A stretch of DNA of 39,393 nt. Origin: Terrimicrobiaceae bacterium. GTDB lineage: Bacteria; Verrucomicrobiota; Verrucomicrobiia; Chthoniobacterales; Terrimicrobiaceae. Positions 9,058 to 19,200 of this stretch are shown here, one piece after another. The position numbers were made by a program, and so were the translations under genes. Positions within the stretch are counted from its first letter, which is position 1. Every line of letters starts with the position of its first letter. Under the pieces are notes generated by a model that was given only the letters and a program-made list of their open reading frames with translations, ran no database searches and was not told the origin of the DNA. Location of the stretch: NCBI GenBank assembly GCA_021463905.1, contig JAJTZA010000141.1:1-39393 (forward strand). The letters run 5' to 3'.

Positions 9058-10029
9058 TCACAAACCCAGCAGAAACTGGAAAATCGCGTCCTCGTTCCCA
9101 GGCAAAGCCTCATGCCCAAAGTCGGGATAAATCCGCAGGGATTTGGGCGATGTGATTTTATTGTAGGCGGCGAATTGGGTCGAAGGAGGACAGATCGTAT
9201 CCATCAGGCTGACAGCCATGAGCACCTCCGCGCGAATGCGGGGTGCCAAAAATTGCACGTCAATGTAGCCCAGCCGCTCGAAAATCGCGTCCTCGCGTTC
9301 ATGCATTGGGTCAAAGTTCCGGAAGAACGTGGCCAGCTCCTCATAGGCACCCTTGGCCTGATCCATCTCCCAGACACGGCGATAATCGCAGAGGAACGGG
9401 TATTCCGGAGCGGCCCGGCGGATGCGGGGTTCGAGGGCCGCGCAGGCCAGCGTCAGCCCGCCTCCCTGACTGCCCCCCATGGCACCGACGCGATCCGCAT
9501 CCACTTCGGGGAGTGCCATGATGATTCCCGTCATTTGCGCGGCATCGAGGAAGATTTTTCTGAAGAGCAGGTCATTGGGGGACTCATCATCCAGGCCCCG
9601 GATGATATGGCCGCGCAGGGTCGTTCCCCGAACGCCTCCGCGATCCTCCGAGAGTCCGCCCTGCCCCCGGCAATCCATGGCGGCGACGGTCAGGCCCGCT
9701 GCCGCGTAAGGGAGGAGGTTGACCCAACTGCGGCTGCTTCCGGAATATCCGTGAAAGACCACCACGGCCGGGCCGGGCGAGGAGGCGGAATGGACGAGGG
9801 GGCGGAGCAATTTGGCGTGGATGCGTGAGCCGTCCACACCGGTGAAAAAAAGATGCTCGCACCGTGCGAAGGGTGCCTGGAACTTGGCCGGCTGGATGTC
9901 CACGCGCGGCTCCACCGCCCGCATCTCCTCCAATCCACAGTCCCAAAAATCGTCAAAATCCGCCGGGCGTGGGTTGCGCCCCTTGTAGGCTTCCAGTTGG
10001 GACAAAGGCAGGTCGAAGGTTAGTGGCAT
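9058..10029 (-). CDS. CE7-family acetyl xylan esterase / cephalosporin-C deacetylase
   Basis: A 323-residue alpha/beta hydrolase starting at ATG 10029. Carbohydrate esterase family 7 removes acetyl groups from short xylo-oligosaccharides and other small esters. The family signatures are all present: RGQGG (121-125), nucleophile Ser187 in GGSQGG, Asp277 in SLMDTICPP and His306 in the GHE motif. The N-terminus ([13 protein letters not shown]-like, [10 protein letters not shown]) is also typical. No signal peptide is seen, so it is probably cytoplasmic and acts on imported sugars. The open frame continues far upstream of ATG 10029, but that part is antisense-like noise over the next gene. It lies 49 bases after the preceding gene and about 43-94 bases before the HD phosphodiesterase. 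Confidence 0.93.
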   Translation of the reverse strand: MPLTFDLPLSQLEAYKGRNPRPADFDDFWDCGLEEMRAVEPRVDIQPAKFQAPFARCEHLFFTGVDGSRIHAKLLRPLVHSASSPGPAVVVFHGYSGSSRSWVNLLPYAAAGLTVAAMDCRGQGGLSEDRGGVRGTTLRGHIIRGLDDESPNDLLFRKIFLDAAQMTGIIMALPEVDADRVGAMGGSQGGGLTLACAALEPRIRRAAPEYPFLCDYRRVWEMDQAKGAYEELATFFRNFDPMHEREDAIFERLGYIDVQFLAPRIRAEVLMAVSLMDTICPPSTQFAAYNKITSPKSLRIYPDFGHEALPGNEDAIFQFLLGL

Positions 10030-10078
10030 AAGAATTTTGTTGCAGGAGTGGTGGTCGGACGCAAGCCCATGTGGAGCG

Positions 10079-10858
10079 TCATTGTTGGTAGGTCGCGATG
10101 CGGTTTTTCCATCCGGGCAGCCACTTGGCTTCGTGGCGTCCGGACGGAGCATTTTTCCCCCGCCGCTCGAGAACATTTTCTGCGGAGCGGGAGAAATCCT
10201 GCAAGGCGGGCCCGGTGGCCGGCATGCCTTCGAGGACTTGGAGCAGCCCCCAGCCCTGGCCCGCATAGCGCTCGGTGGGCGATACCCCCTCTCCCTTAAA
10301 ATTGACGTAATCCATGAGCGCGTAAAGGCCCAGGGGTTCTTTGGCCACTCGAAAAAAATTCTCGCGAACCTTTTCGCGTTGGTGTGGTGGGGTCGCCTCC
10401 AGCATTTTGGGGAGGGCGCGTTCGAGGCGGAGAGCCGCGTAGCGGGCTTGCTCGGCGATGGTTTTTGCGAGGAGGGCGCGGAGGGTTTTGAGGCGTTTGC
10501 CGTCCAGGTCGGCGAGAAAGGCGGAGCGATTGGGCCACGGGCAGGAGCCTTTGAGCCACGAGGGGATGCGGTGGCCGCTCGATTCGAGATAGGCGACCAG
10601 TCCCGGAAAGCTCTCCTCAAAGGGGCCCCGGCTCCCTGACGGGTACCAGATAAAATGCGCAATGCCCAGCGATGGAAATTCCTCGTCCCGATTCCAGGAG
10701 GTCAGCCCGGCAAGGGTCCCCGCACACTCGTTTTTCCAAATGCGCCGACCAATTTCGTACGCCTGGCGGTCGGTCAGCGCGACCGCCCCGGAAATTTCGG
10801 CAGGAAGACCGCACGCCAACACCCAAAAAAGAGCACCGGCCAGGCAGAGGGTTTTCAT
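10079..10858 (-). CDS. Secreted conserved protein of unknown function
   Basis: 259 residues with a plausible signal peptide ([21 protein letters not shown]). The mature part is rich in Trp, Glu and aromatic motifs: [69 protein letters not shown] and [11 protein letters not shown] recognise this as a widely conserved but unnamed family. The NEC...GLTSWN...GIAHFIWYP and NFKGEG...GWGLLQV blocks recall lysozyme-like or other glycan-active folds, but that is only an impression. Its ATG overlaps the polyprenyl synthase stop in ATGA, so the two are translated as a unit, and an esterase follows. A role at the cell wall or periplasmic glycans would fit. Confidence 0.8.
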   Translation of the reverse strand: MKTLCLAGALFWVLACGLPAEISGAVALTDRQAYEIGRRIWKNECAGTLAGLTSWNRDEEFPSLGIAHFIWYPSGSRGPFEESFPGLVAYLESSGHRIPSWLKGSCPWPNRSAFLADLDGKRLKTLRALLAKTIAEQARYAALRLERALPKMLEATPPHQREKVRENFFRVAKEPLGLYALMDYVNFKGEGVSPTERYAGQGWGLLQVLEGMPATGPALQDFSRSAENVLERRGKNAPSGRHEAKWLPGWKNRIATYQQ

Positions 10859-11901
10859 CGTGCCGCCAGCCGTGTTGCCAGCGCGGCCACGTGGATGGCG
10901 ATGGCGTCCAATCCTGCCTGGTAGCGGTTCGCCGGGATTGAGGAGAGGGATTCGCGGGCTTCGGAAATCAGCCTTGCCACGGTCTGCGCCGCCGTGGGGA
11001 TCACCCCGGAACGTGCCACCAATTCCTCGAGGGCGGAGGCATCCAGGGATTCCTCGCCCAGCAGGAGCTGCCGAACACGGTCGCGGCTGCTGCCTTGCAG
11101 GAGCAGGAGCACCGGCAGCGTGAACTTCCCCTTGCGCAGGTCAGTCCCCAGGGTCTTGCCGGTCTCCTTCTCCGTGCCCGCGAGATCCAGCAGGTCGTCG
11201 TAGATTTGGTAGGCGGTCCCCACCTTTGACCCAAACGCGCGCAGGGCGCCGATAACCTCCGGATTGGCCTCGCTGATAAACGCACCCAGCTCGCACCCCG
11301 CCGAGAACAGGGCGGCGGTTTTCATTTCGATGATCCGATAATAGTCGGTGATCGAGAGGTTCAGGTCGAACCGGCGCTGCGTCTGGAGGATTTCTCCGGA
11401 GCACACTTCTGCGGTCGCATCGGCAATGCGCCTCGAAATGTCGTTGTTGCTGAAATTGGTTGAGAGCCTCAGTGCGTGGGCAAAAAGCAGGTCTCCGAGG
11501 AGCACGCTGATGCTGTTGCCCCATTTGGCATTGGCGGTGGGCTGGTCGCGTCGCAGCTCCGCGCCATCCATGATGTCATCATGCACCAGCGTGGCCACAT
11601 GGATCATCTCGAGAATCACGGCGAGGTCCACATGGGAGGAGGTGATTTTTCCGGTGGCTCCTCCGGACAGCAGGGCCAGCGCGGGACGCAGACGCTTGCC
11701 GCCTTTCCCGCAAACGTAGGCGACGTAGCCTTCCACAGCGGGGTCGAAGAGGCGGGCCTGGGAGCGGATGCGCTCCTCGACGGTGTACAAATGGGGGTTG
11801 ATGAGATCAAGAGCGGCCGCGAAGCCATCCGGGGTGGTCAGGTGCGTGGCCTCGGATTCCTTGGGTTGGGTTGTGGGAGGGGTTGTTTTTTTCGTATTCA
11901 T
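10855..11901 (-). CDS. Polyprenyl (trans-isoprenyl) diphosphate synthase
   Basis: A 348-residue head-to-tail prenyltransferase that condenses isopentenyl diphosphate onto allylic diphosphates. It has the substrate-binding GKGGKRLRPAL segment (66-75), the first aspartate-rich motif LVHDDIMDGAELRR (Asp108/109/112) and the second, YDDLLDLAG. The length and the single-copy long-chain look suggest an octaprenyl/heptaprenyl synthase (IspB-like, quinone side chain), but chain length cannot be read reliably by eye. A variable, Thr/Pro-rich N-terminal 25 residues precede the domain. The start ATG overlaps the SDR stop in ATGA, and its own stop overlaps the next start in ATGA. Confidence 0.92.
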   Translation of the reverse strand: MNTKKTTPPTTQPKESEATHLTTPDGFAAALDLINPHLYTVEERIRSQARLFDPAVEGYVAYVCGKGGKRLRPALALLSGGATGKITSSHVDLAVILEMIHVATLVHDDIMDGAELRRDQPTANAKWGNSISVLLGDLLFAHALRLSTNFSNNDISRRIADATAEVCSGEILQTQRRFDLNLSITDYYRIIEMKTAALFSAGCELGAFISEANPEVIGALRAFGSKVGTAYQIYDDLLDLAGTEKETGKTLGTDLRKGKFTLPVLLLLQGSSRDRVRQLLLGEESLDASALEELVARSGVIPTAAQTVARLISEARESLSSIPANRYQAGLDAIAIHVAALATRLAAR

Positions 11902-12704
11902 AATTTAGGCGCAAAATTTTTCAGAACCCACCGGGTGATGGCAAAGGGGACCAGGAGGGCGGCGCCGACTGCCACCGCCAGAACCGGGCCGGGAACCACA
12001 CGCGCCCGACCCGCCGCCACCGCCCGCAGCCCGGCTCGCACCGCTTCCTGCGGCGTCACCACAAAAACCGGCATGGTTTGATAATGCGGCACCCGCCCCG
12101 CCTCGCGCTCGGCAATCACAAAAAATTCTGTGGGGATGGGCCCCGGACAAAGTGCCGTCACGGAAATTCCCCGCGGACGCAACTCCATCCCCAATGCCTC
12201 GGAAAATGCCGTCACATAAGCCTTTGTCGCCGAATAGACCGCCATGCCGGGCAGCGGGAAAAAACCAGCCACCGAGCTGACGTTCAGAAGGGCCGCACGA
12301 CGGCTCTTTTCCAGATGAGGCAGCAGGAGCAGGACCAGATGGGTGAGGCAGCCAATGTTGATGTCCAGCATCGCGCGAACCCGGTTCCAATCCCCGCTTG
12401 CAAACTCCCCATGATCGCCCCGTCCCGCATTGTTGATGAGAATGTCCACGCCCGGGGCATGAGCGGCAATCCAGGCGGAGAGCGCGACCCGCTCCGCCTC
12501 CACCTCAAGGTCTGCCTGACGAATCAGAACCTGGAGCGACGGATGGGCCTCGAGGAGCTGACCGCGCAGGCTCTCGAGACGATCCTGCCGCCGCGCCACG
12601 AGGATCAGCGATCTGGCCCAGGGCGCAAGCTGACGTGCGAATTCCTCTCCAAGTCCGGAGCTTGCTCCCGTGATCAGAGCAGTGCAGTCTGCGAAGAAAT
12701 TCAT
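11898..12704 (-). CDS. Short-chain dehydrogenase/reductase (SDR)
   Basis: About 268 residues from ATG 12704 (MNFFADCTALITGASSGLG). It has the classical SDR nucleotide motif TGASSGLG, INNAGRGDHG, the catalytic Ser in NVSSVAGFF, and YSATKAY supplying Tyr and Lys. NADP(H) preference is suggested by the basic residues in VARRQDR. The C-terminal ~40 residues are hydrophobic (VVPGPVLAVAVGAALLVPF) and may anchor the enzyme to the membrane, as in the DltE/YqjQ-like group. A GTG at 12734 in the same frame is possible, but the ATG has GGAG three bases upstream. The substrate is unknown; co-translation with a polyprenyl synthase hints at a lipid or isoprenoid. Confidence 0.88.
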   Translation of the reverse strand: MNFFADCTALITGASSGLGEEFARQLAPWARSLILVARRQDRLESLRGQLLEAHPSLQVLIRQADLEVEAERVALSAWIAAHAPGVDILINNAGRGDHGEFASGDWNRVRAMLDINIGCLTHLVLLLLPHLEKSRRAALLNVSSVAGFFPLPGMAVYSATKAYVTAFSEALGMELRPRGISVTALCPGPIPTEFFVIAEREAGRVPHYQTMPVFVVTPQEAVRAGLRAVAAGRARVVPGPVLAVAVGAALLVPFAITRWVLKNFAPKL

Positions 12705-12719
12705 CCGCTCCAACCATCC

Positions 12720-13073
12720 ATGATTCTTCGACACCTATCCAGCCAAAAACCATTCACGACCAAAGATGGCTCGCAAATCCGCAGCCTTCTGGACTGTTCC
12801 AATGCCCCGGTGCAAAACCAGAGCCTGGCCGAGGCCACCCTGCCCGCAGGGGGACGGACGGAACGGCACTTCCACAGAAAAAGCGAGGAGTTTTATTTTT
12901 TTCTGGACGGGGGTGGGGTGATGGAAATTGACGGGATTGAGCGGGAGGTGGGGGAGGGGGATGCGGTTCTCATTCCGCCGGGCGCGTGGCACCAGGTTCG
13001 TTCGGATTCCGGAGCGCGGTTTCTCTGCTGCTGCGCTCCGCCTTATTCCCACGAAGACACCTATTTCGAGTGA
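12720..13073 (+). CDS. Small cupin-domain protein
   Basis: 117 residues from ATG 12720. It has the two cupin motifs: GGRTERHFHRKSEEFYFFLDG, written shorter as HFH...E in motif 1, and GDAVLIPPGAWHQV in motif 2. These give the usual His/His/Glu/His metal site. The N-terminus (PFTTKDGSQIRSLL) and the C-terminal CCCAPPYSHEDTYFE tail match a common single-domain cupin family of unknown substrate. Its start codon lies only 15 bp from the divergent SDR start. Its 3' end overlaps the convergent lpxA gene by 13 bp. Confidence 0.88.
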   Translation: MILRHLSSQKPFTTKDGSQIRSLLDCSNAPVQNQSLAEATLPAGGRTERHFHRKSEEFYFFLDGGGVMEIDGIEREVGEGDAVLIPPGAWHQVRSDSGARFLCCCAPPYSHEDTYFE

Positions 13074-13903
13074 ATTTCTCCCTCGGGGCGGGGTGCCGGA
13101 TTGCTCTCAGCATCGTCCGCAACCGCTCGGGATTTGTGGCGGCAGACCCCGCGCTTCGAGGAGCGGATAAACTCAAGGAGAACGGCCACTTCCGGCGGAT
13201 TTTCCCCGGCGGCGATTTCCGCGATGACCTCCCGGCGATTCCGTTGGGACAGGAAAACTCTCCGGTAAACGGCCCGGATGGCTGCCCGCGTCGCCGCAGA
13301 AAACCCTGCCCGCCGCATCCCCACCATGTTGACCCCACGAACTTCATTGCGCTGATCCGCAAGACAAAATGGCGGAATGTCCTGATTGAACTGCGAGCCT
13401 CCAGCGATCATGGCCAATGTCCCAATGCGGAGAAATTGATGAAAAATGGAATCACCTCCAAAAAACGCCCGGTCGCCCACCTCGACATAACCGGCCAGCA
13501 GGCAGTTGTTTGCCATGACCACCCGATGGCCCAGGGAGGTGTTGTGGCCGAGATGGACGCCTGTCATGAGGTAGCAGTCATTACCCACCACTGTGAAGGT
13601 GTCCGGTTTTGTGCCGCGATGAATGGTGACGTATTCACGAAAAGTGTTCCCATCGCCAATGCGCACTCCCGAGCGCGTGGCCGGATCAAACGCGTAATCC
13701 TGCGGCGGGCTTCCCACGATGCACCCATGACCAAATGTGTTGCGGGCACCCGCCACGACATTTCCCTCGAGGACGCAATGCGATTGCACCACGCATCCCG
13801 GCCCCAATGCGACCTCCGCGCCGATCTGACTCCACGGGCCAACCACCACGCCCTCGCCCAGCCGTGCACCCTCCGCCACCAGAGCTGTCGAATGGATGTT
13901 CAT
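13061..13903 (-). CDS. lpxA: Acyl-ACP:UDP-N-acetylglucosamine O-acyltransferase LpxA
   Basis: A 280-residue left-handed beta-helix protein that adds the first 3-OH acyl chain in lipid A synthesis. The N-terminal two thirds are hexapeptide repeats, with the insert containing GSPPQDYAFDP and the IHRGT motif. The catalytic base corresponds to His120 in VHLGHNTSLG (E. coli His125). The helical C-terminus carries RNEVRGVNMVGMRRAGFS and ends in SSKRGVCRHK plus a short polar extension. The ATG overlaps the radC stop in ATGA. The TAG at 13061 lies inside the opposite cupin gene. LpxA supports an outer membrane with lipid A. Confidence 0.95.
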   Translation of the reverse strand: MNIHSTALVAEGARLGEGVVVGPWSQIGAEVALGPGCVVQSHCVLEGNVVAGARNTFGHGCIVGSPPQDYAFDPATRSGVRIGDGNTFREYVTIHRGTKPDTFTVVGNDCYLMTGVHLGHNTSLGHRVVMANNCLLAGYVEVGDRAFFGGDSIFHQFLRIGTLAMIAGGSQFNQDIPPFCLADQRNEVRGVNMVGMRRAGFSAATRAAIRAVYRRVFLSQRNRREVIAEIAAGENPPEVAVLLEFIRSSKRGVCRHKSRAVADDAESNPAPRPEGEIHSK

Positions 13904-14589
13904 AGATGACCCGTCTCCCGGAAGCTGAAAAATGGCTGCCGTCCACCGTCGGAATTTCCCACGATCACATGATCCATAAACTTGATGAGAAAAATTTCCG
14001 CGGCTTCGCGCAGTCGTTTGGTCAGGGCGCGGTCGCTCGGGCTGGGGGTGGCATCCCCTGACGGATGGTTGTGAATGAGCACAATCGCATGAGCGGAATG
14101 AATCATCGCCGGGCGGAATATCTCCCGTGGATGGGCAACCGACTCATTAAGCGAGCCCACAGAAATGGTCTCCTCACGCAAGAGCCGCAAACGGGTGTCC
14201 AACAAGGCCACGATGACTTGCTCGCGATCCAGCGTGTTCATCACGGCCGCATACCTCTCATAAACCGCCCGCGCCGAATCCATGAGAGGACGCTCCTCCT
14301 CCGTTTGCGCCAGCCGCCTTCCCAACTCGACCGCCGCACACAACTCCGCCGCCTTCGCCGGCCCAATGCCCGAAACCGACTTCGCCAGCTCCGCCGCACC
14401 GCACCGCGCAATCCTGCGCAAGGACCCTTTTTCCTGGAGCAGATCCTTGGCCAGAACGATGGCTCCCCGGCCCCGCCGTCCCGTCCTCAAAAAAATCGCC
14501 AGCAGCTCGGCATCGCTCAGCGCCGCAGCTCCATGACGCAACAGCTTTTCACGCGGACGATCCGTCTCGGGAATTTCCTCGATGAGCAT
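13900..14589 (-). CDS. radC: RadC-family JAMM/MPN+ protein
   Basis: 229 residues. An N-terminal UPF0758 region contains RPREKLLRHGAAALSDAELL and a helix-hairpin-helix (SVSGIGPAKAAEL, 71-83). The C-terminal JAMM domain has the intact metal motif HNHPSGDATPSPSD (His173, His175, Asp186) and an upstream Glu in the SVGSLNES region. The family is widespread; a role in DNA repair was inferred historically, but the true biochemical activity is unresolved. It is translated with lpxA through an ATGA overlap. The 97 bp upstream toward the antiporter gene may hold its own promoter. Confidence 0.95.
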   Translation of the reverse strand: MLIEEIPETDRPREKLLRHGAAALSDAELLAIFLRTGRRGRGAIVLAKDLLQEKGSLRRIARCGAAELAKSVSGIGPAKAAELCAAVELGRRLAQTEEERPLMDSARAVYERYAAVMNTLDREQVIVALLDTRLRLLREETISVGSLNESVAHPREIFRPAMIHSAHAIVLIHNHPSGDATPSPSDRALTKRLREAAEIFLIKFMDHVIVGNSDGGRQPFFSFRETGHL

Positions 14590-14686
14590 GGCGGCAGACT
14601 AGACCCTCCCCACCCGGAATCAAGGCGGAAGAAGGCACAGGCAAAGGGGTCGGACGATTTATTCTGGGCGGCTGCACGCGCAGGAG

Positions 14687-16153
14687 CTATGCCCGCGATT
14701 GCGCGGCCGAAAAGGCTTCGTTCAACCTCTGCCGGATGGCGTCCTCGTCCGGCGCATGAGCCAGAACCGTCACCTGATCCCAGCCCTGCAATTGCGTTTC
14801 GCCTTTGGGGAGCACGACTTCCTCCCCGCGCGCGATCAGGGTAATGACCGCGCCGTCCGGCAGGCTCAGTTCGCGGAGCCGCAGACCGGGAGCCCCCTGT
14901 GGTCCCGGCAGGTCAACCGTCACCACGTCATAGTCGCTTTTGGCCATCGTGATCATTTCGAGACTGAACAGCGTCCTTGGCCGCGCGGGCTCCGACAAGC
15001 CCAGCCATCCGGCCACCAGCCCAAGCGTTGATCCCTGCACAAGGATGGACAGGATGACGACGAAAAACACGAGATTGAAGACTTCATTGCCGATGGCCAG
15101 CCCTGCTGCGGCGGGATACGTGGCCAGCACGATCGGCACCGCGCCGCGCAGACCGGCCCAGGAAGCAAACAGCTTGTTCCTCCCTCCGAACCGCATGCCG
15201 CTCGTGCCAAGGAACACCGCCAAGGGGCGGGCGACAAACGTCAGCGTAAGAAAGAGCAACAGCCCCTGCCACCAGATCTCGGCAAACTGGCGGGGGAACA
15301 CGAGCAACCCCATCAAAACGAACATGCCAACGTTCACGATTGTGGAGACCGCTGCGGAAAAGTTTTGCACGCCCTGCTTGTGGACGAACGATCCGTTGCC
15401 GACCACATAACCCGCCATGAACACCGCCAGCATGCCGCTCGCCTGGGCCAGTTCCGTGAGTCCGTAGGTCAGCATGACCACGCCGATAAAAAGGATGTAA
15501 TAGTAGCCGCGATCCTGCGGAGTGAGCCAATTGAACAGCCAGATGATCCACCGGCCCGCGAGATAACCAAAGACCGGACCCGCACCAAACTTCCATAAGA
15601 ACAGCAACACGGAGGAAAACCGAAAAGCCTCGCCCGAAGCCAGACTCCCGACGGCCAGCGTCGTCAGAAGAATCGCCATCGGATCGTTGGCCGCACTCTC
15701 GATCTCCACCGTTGAGGAAAGCTTTTTGGACAGGGATTGATGCCGGAGAATGGAAAAAATCGCGGCAGAGTCCGTCGAGGAGACAATCACCGCAAGCAAC
15801 AGCGATAGCTCCATCGCCCAGCCCAACCCCCAGCGCAGCACGACAAAAGTCGCTGCGGCGGTCAGGAGGACTCCCCACGTCGCCAGCCCGCCCGCCGGAA
15901 GAGCCACTGCGCGGAAATCACTCCTTTTCGTCATGAAGCCGCCCTGAAACAGGATGAAAACCAACGCGAGGTTTGCAAACCGATTCGTCAGCAACATGTC
16001 GTCAAAATACCAGAGCTTCAGTACATCACTGCCGCACACAATGCCGGTGCCAAGCGCGATGAGAATCACAGGGACACTCCAACGCTCCAGCCAGACCGAG
16101 GCCATGACGACCGCAATGAGAAGGGCTGGAAGAATGAGATAAACGGTGTACAT
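14687..16153 (-). CDS. NhaP2-type K+(Na+)/H+ antiporter with TrkA_C domain
   Basis: A 488-residue inner-membrane protein with about 12 hydrophobic helices of the CPA1 antiporter family, followed by a cytoplasmic RCK/TrkA_C-like domain. The ion-site motif is ESAANDPMAI, with the family Asn-Asp pair. Other family patterns are VIVSSTDSAAIFSILR and SWAGLRGAVPIVLATYPAA. The last ~90 residues (LRELSLPDGAVITLIARGEEVVLPKG and following) form the TrkA_C-type regulatory domain seen in NhaP2 (potassium/proton antiporter). It therefore probably exports K+ or Na+ in exchange for protons. The start is ATG 16153; 66 bp separate it from the upstream RND gene. Confidence 0.92.
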   Translation of the reverse strand: MYTVYLILPALLIAVVMASVWLERWSVPVILIALGTGIVCGSDVLKLWYFDDMLLTNRFANLALVFILFQGGFMTKRSDFRAVALPAGGLATWGVLLTAAATFVVLRWGLGWAMELSLLLAVIVSSTDSAAIFSILRHQSLSKKLSSTVEIESAANDPMAILLTTLAVGSLASGEAFRFSSVLLFLWKFGAGPVFGYLAGRWIIWLFNWLTPQDRGYYYILFIGVVMLTYGLTELAQASGMLAVFMAGYVVGNGSFVHKQGVQNFSAAVSTIVNVGMFVLMGLLVFPRQFAEIWWQGLLLFLTLTFVARPLAVFLGTSGMRFGGRNKLFASWAGLRGAVPIVLATYPAAAGLAIGNEVFNLVFFVVILSILVQGSTLGLVAGWLGLSEPARPRTLFSLEMITMAKSDYDVVTVDLPGPQGAPGLRLRELSLPDGAVITLIARGEEVVLPKGETQLQGWDQVTVLAHAPDEDAIRQRLNEAFSAAQSRA

Positions 16154-16219
16154 GGGCGTGGTGGTTCCTGCGGCGCGGGTTCGGAATCATTGTGACCTGA
16201 TGGCCGATCCCCGCAATCC

Positions 16220-19200
16220 TCAGTCTCCTGGTGGAGCGGGCGAATCCAGGCCGGGCTTGAGGCGGAAAAACACCGCGTAGAGCACTGGCACGACAAAGAG
16301 CGTCAGTGCCGAAGCGAAGAGCAGTCCGACCACGATGGTGACGGCCATGGCGCCAAAGAAAACATCGGGGATCAGCGGAATCAGGCCGAAGACGGTGGTC
16401 AGAGCCGCCATGGAGACCGGTCGCACGCGGCTGACTGCCGAGTCCACCACCGCATCCCACGCAGCCTTGCCGGTGGAGAGCTGCGCGTTGGTTTCGTCAA
16501 TCAGCACAATGGAGTTTTTGATCAACATCCCCGCCAGGCTGAGTGCTCCCAGCAGAGCCATGAAGCCGAAGGGTTGTTGGAAAACCAGCAACCCGACCAC
16601 AATGCCGACGATGGCCAGCGGTACCGTCAGCCAGATAATCGAGAAGATGCGCATGGAATTGAAGAGCACGATGATGATGAGTGCCATGCCCAGCACGAAA
16701 GGCGGCAGTGCCCTGGCAAGGGCCTCGCGGGCCAGCAGCGAATCCTCATGCTCGCCGCCCCATTCCATCGAATACCCCGGCGGCAGTGGGATGCTCTCGA
16801 CCTGCTCCCGGATGCGTTCGTGCAGCGTGCTGGCCAGCCCCGAAGACTGGTCGGCATGGACGGTGATGGTCGGGAGGCGATTGCGCCGCATGATGATCGG
16901 GTCTTCGAGAACGGTTTCGAAGCCGCTCACAATCTGTCGTATGGGGATGAAATTTCCCGCCGCCGGGCTGAAGACCTGGATGTCGCGGATGTCGTCGGGA
17001 TCGCTCCGTTCAGCCAGAGGTGCGCGCGCCACCACCGGGAGCAGCTCGTCATGCTCGCGGTACACCCCGATGGTTCGTCCACTGAACGCCGTGTCCAACG
17101 CCGCGCCCAAATCTGTGCGCGTGATTCCGGCCAGGCGCGCGGGTGCCTCGGAGAATTGCGGACGCAGCACCGGAACCGGTTCACGACAGTCCAGCCGGAT
17201 GCCCTTGGCTCCACCATCCCTCCGCAGGATGTCCACCGCCTGAGCCGCCAGACGCCGCAGCTCCCGCTGATCCTCGCCAGAGAACCGTATCTGGATGCGC
17301 CCGCCCTCGCCAGGACCAAGGAGGAATCGCCGCCCCGTCACATCCGCATCGGGGAATGCCGCACCAAGATCATTTTCTATTTCGGGAATCAGCGCGTCAA
17401 TCCGGCCATGACTGTCCACATCCACCAAAAACAACGCGTAGGAGGAATCGAAGCGCTCCGGCGCGTAGGTGAGCAGGAAGCGCAGCGTCCCTTGTCCGAC
17501 GCTGGTGGTCACGTGGGTGACGCCTTTCATTTTGGCGATGCGTTCGCGCATTTTCTCGACGACCTGGTCGGTCGCATCGAGGCGTATCCCGCCTGGCAAC
17601 CACACGTTCACCATGAATTGCGCCCGCGTGGAATCCGGAAAAAAGCTGTTCTCCACGAAACGGAACCCCCAGACCGAAGCCCCCAACATCAGCACCATCG
17701 CCCCCACAGAAAGAAACTTTCGCCGCATGCAAAAAATGAGGAGCTTCTTGTAACCCTGATAAATCCTTCCCGCGTAAGGGTCTGCGTCTGCCGTGGTCTG
17801 TCGGCCCGCCTTGAGGAAAAGAAATCCGAAGAGCGGAGTGATGGTCACCGCCGTGATCCAGCTCAGGCCGAGTGAAAAGAGCAGCACAACGAACAGCGAG
17901 CGCGTATATTCCCCGGTGCTGTTGTCGGAAAGCCCGATAGCTCCAAAGGCCATGATGGCAATGGCCGTCGAGCCAAGCAGCGGCCAGGCGGTTTGCGTGA
18001 CGACTTCCTTGGCTGCCTTCAGCCGGTCATGCCCGCGTTGGATGGCCACCAGCATCCCTTCCGTGATGACGATGGCGTTGTCCACCAGCATGACCAGGGC
18101 AATGATGAGTGCGCCGAGCGAGATGCGTTCGAGTGTCACGCCGCCCAGTTTCATGGCGAGGATGGTTCCGGCGATGGTGATGAGCAGGATTGTGCCAATG
18201 ATCAGACCGCTGCGCAGCCCCATGGCGGCGAGCAGGACGATGAAGACAATGACGATTGAGGCGACCAGGTTGGAGACGAAGGCGTTGACGGCCTCGACCA
18301 CGGTATCGGCCTGAAAGGAGATGTGGTTGAGTTTCATTCCCAGCGGAATCCTGGAACCCAGCTCCGCGATGCGCCGGTTCACGTCCTTGCCGAGGGTCAC
18401 CACGTTGCCGCCCTCGACCGTGGATATGCCAATGCCCACCGCCCGCTGCCCGTCGTAGCGCAGCGTCGTGGTGGGCGGATCCACGTAATCCCGCCGCACG
18501 GTGGCGATGTCGCGCAGGAAGACCAAGGCACCCGAGCTGCCGCCGCGGATGAGGAGGTTCTCGAAGTCCGCCGTGCCCGTCCATTCGCCGGTCGGGTCAA
18601 TCGTGATGGACATTGGCCCCGCATCCACCCGTCCGGAAGACACCACCAGATTCTGCTCGCGCAGGGCGGCAAAGACCTCGGCAGGCTGGATGCCCAGCCG
18701 CGCCATGCGGTCGCGCTGCATTTCAATGTAAATCACCTCCTGCTGGACGCCAAACAGGTCCACCTTCTGAACGTTGGGAACCATCAGCAGCTCGCGGCGC
18801 AGCAGATCGGCCGTGGCGTAAAGATCGGCCATCGAATAGTAGTCCGTCCCGGTCAGGGCAAAAAATATCCCGTACACATCTCCGAAGTCGTCAATGACCA
18901 GCGACGGCCCCGCCCCTGGCGGCAGATGCCGTTGTGCGTCGCCCACTCGTCGGCGCAGCTCATCCCACACCTGTGGGAGCGAATGTTTGTCGTATTGGTC
19001 GCGGATGCGCACCGTGACCGTGCTGCGCCCGCGCTCGTTTCGCGAAGTGACGCGATCCAACTGTCCGAGTTGCTGGGCGGCCATTTCGATCACATTGCTC
19101 ACTTCATCGGCCACCTCCTGCGCGGTGGCGCCCGGGTATGACGTGACCACCAGCGCCTCCTTGATGGTGAACTCCGGATCCTCGAGCCGGGGGATGTTGA

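Noticed and set aside
10030-10662. Long open N-terminal extension of the CE7 esterase frame
   Set aside because: It runs through the coding region of the upstream secreted-protein gene in another frame, has Pro/Arg-rich shadow composition, and the CE7 family begins at ATG 10029.
16574-17875. 433-codon frame on the plus strand opposite the RND permease gene
   Set aside because: His/Arg/Gln-rich composition typical of antisense frames in GC-rich genes; the minus-strand permease explains the region.
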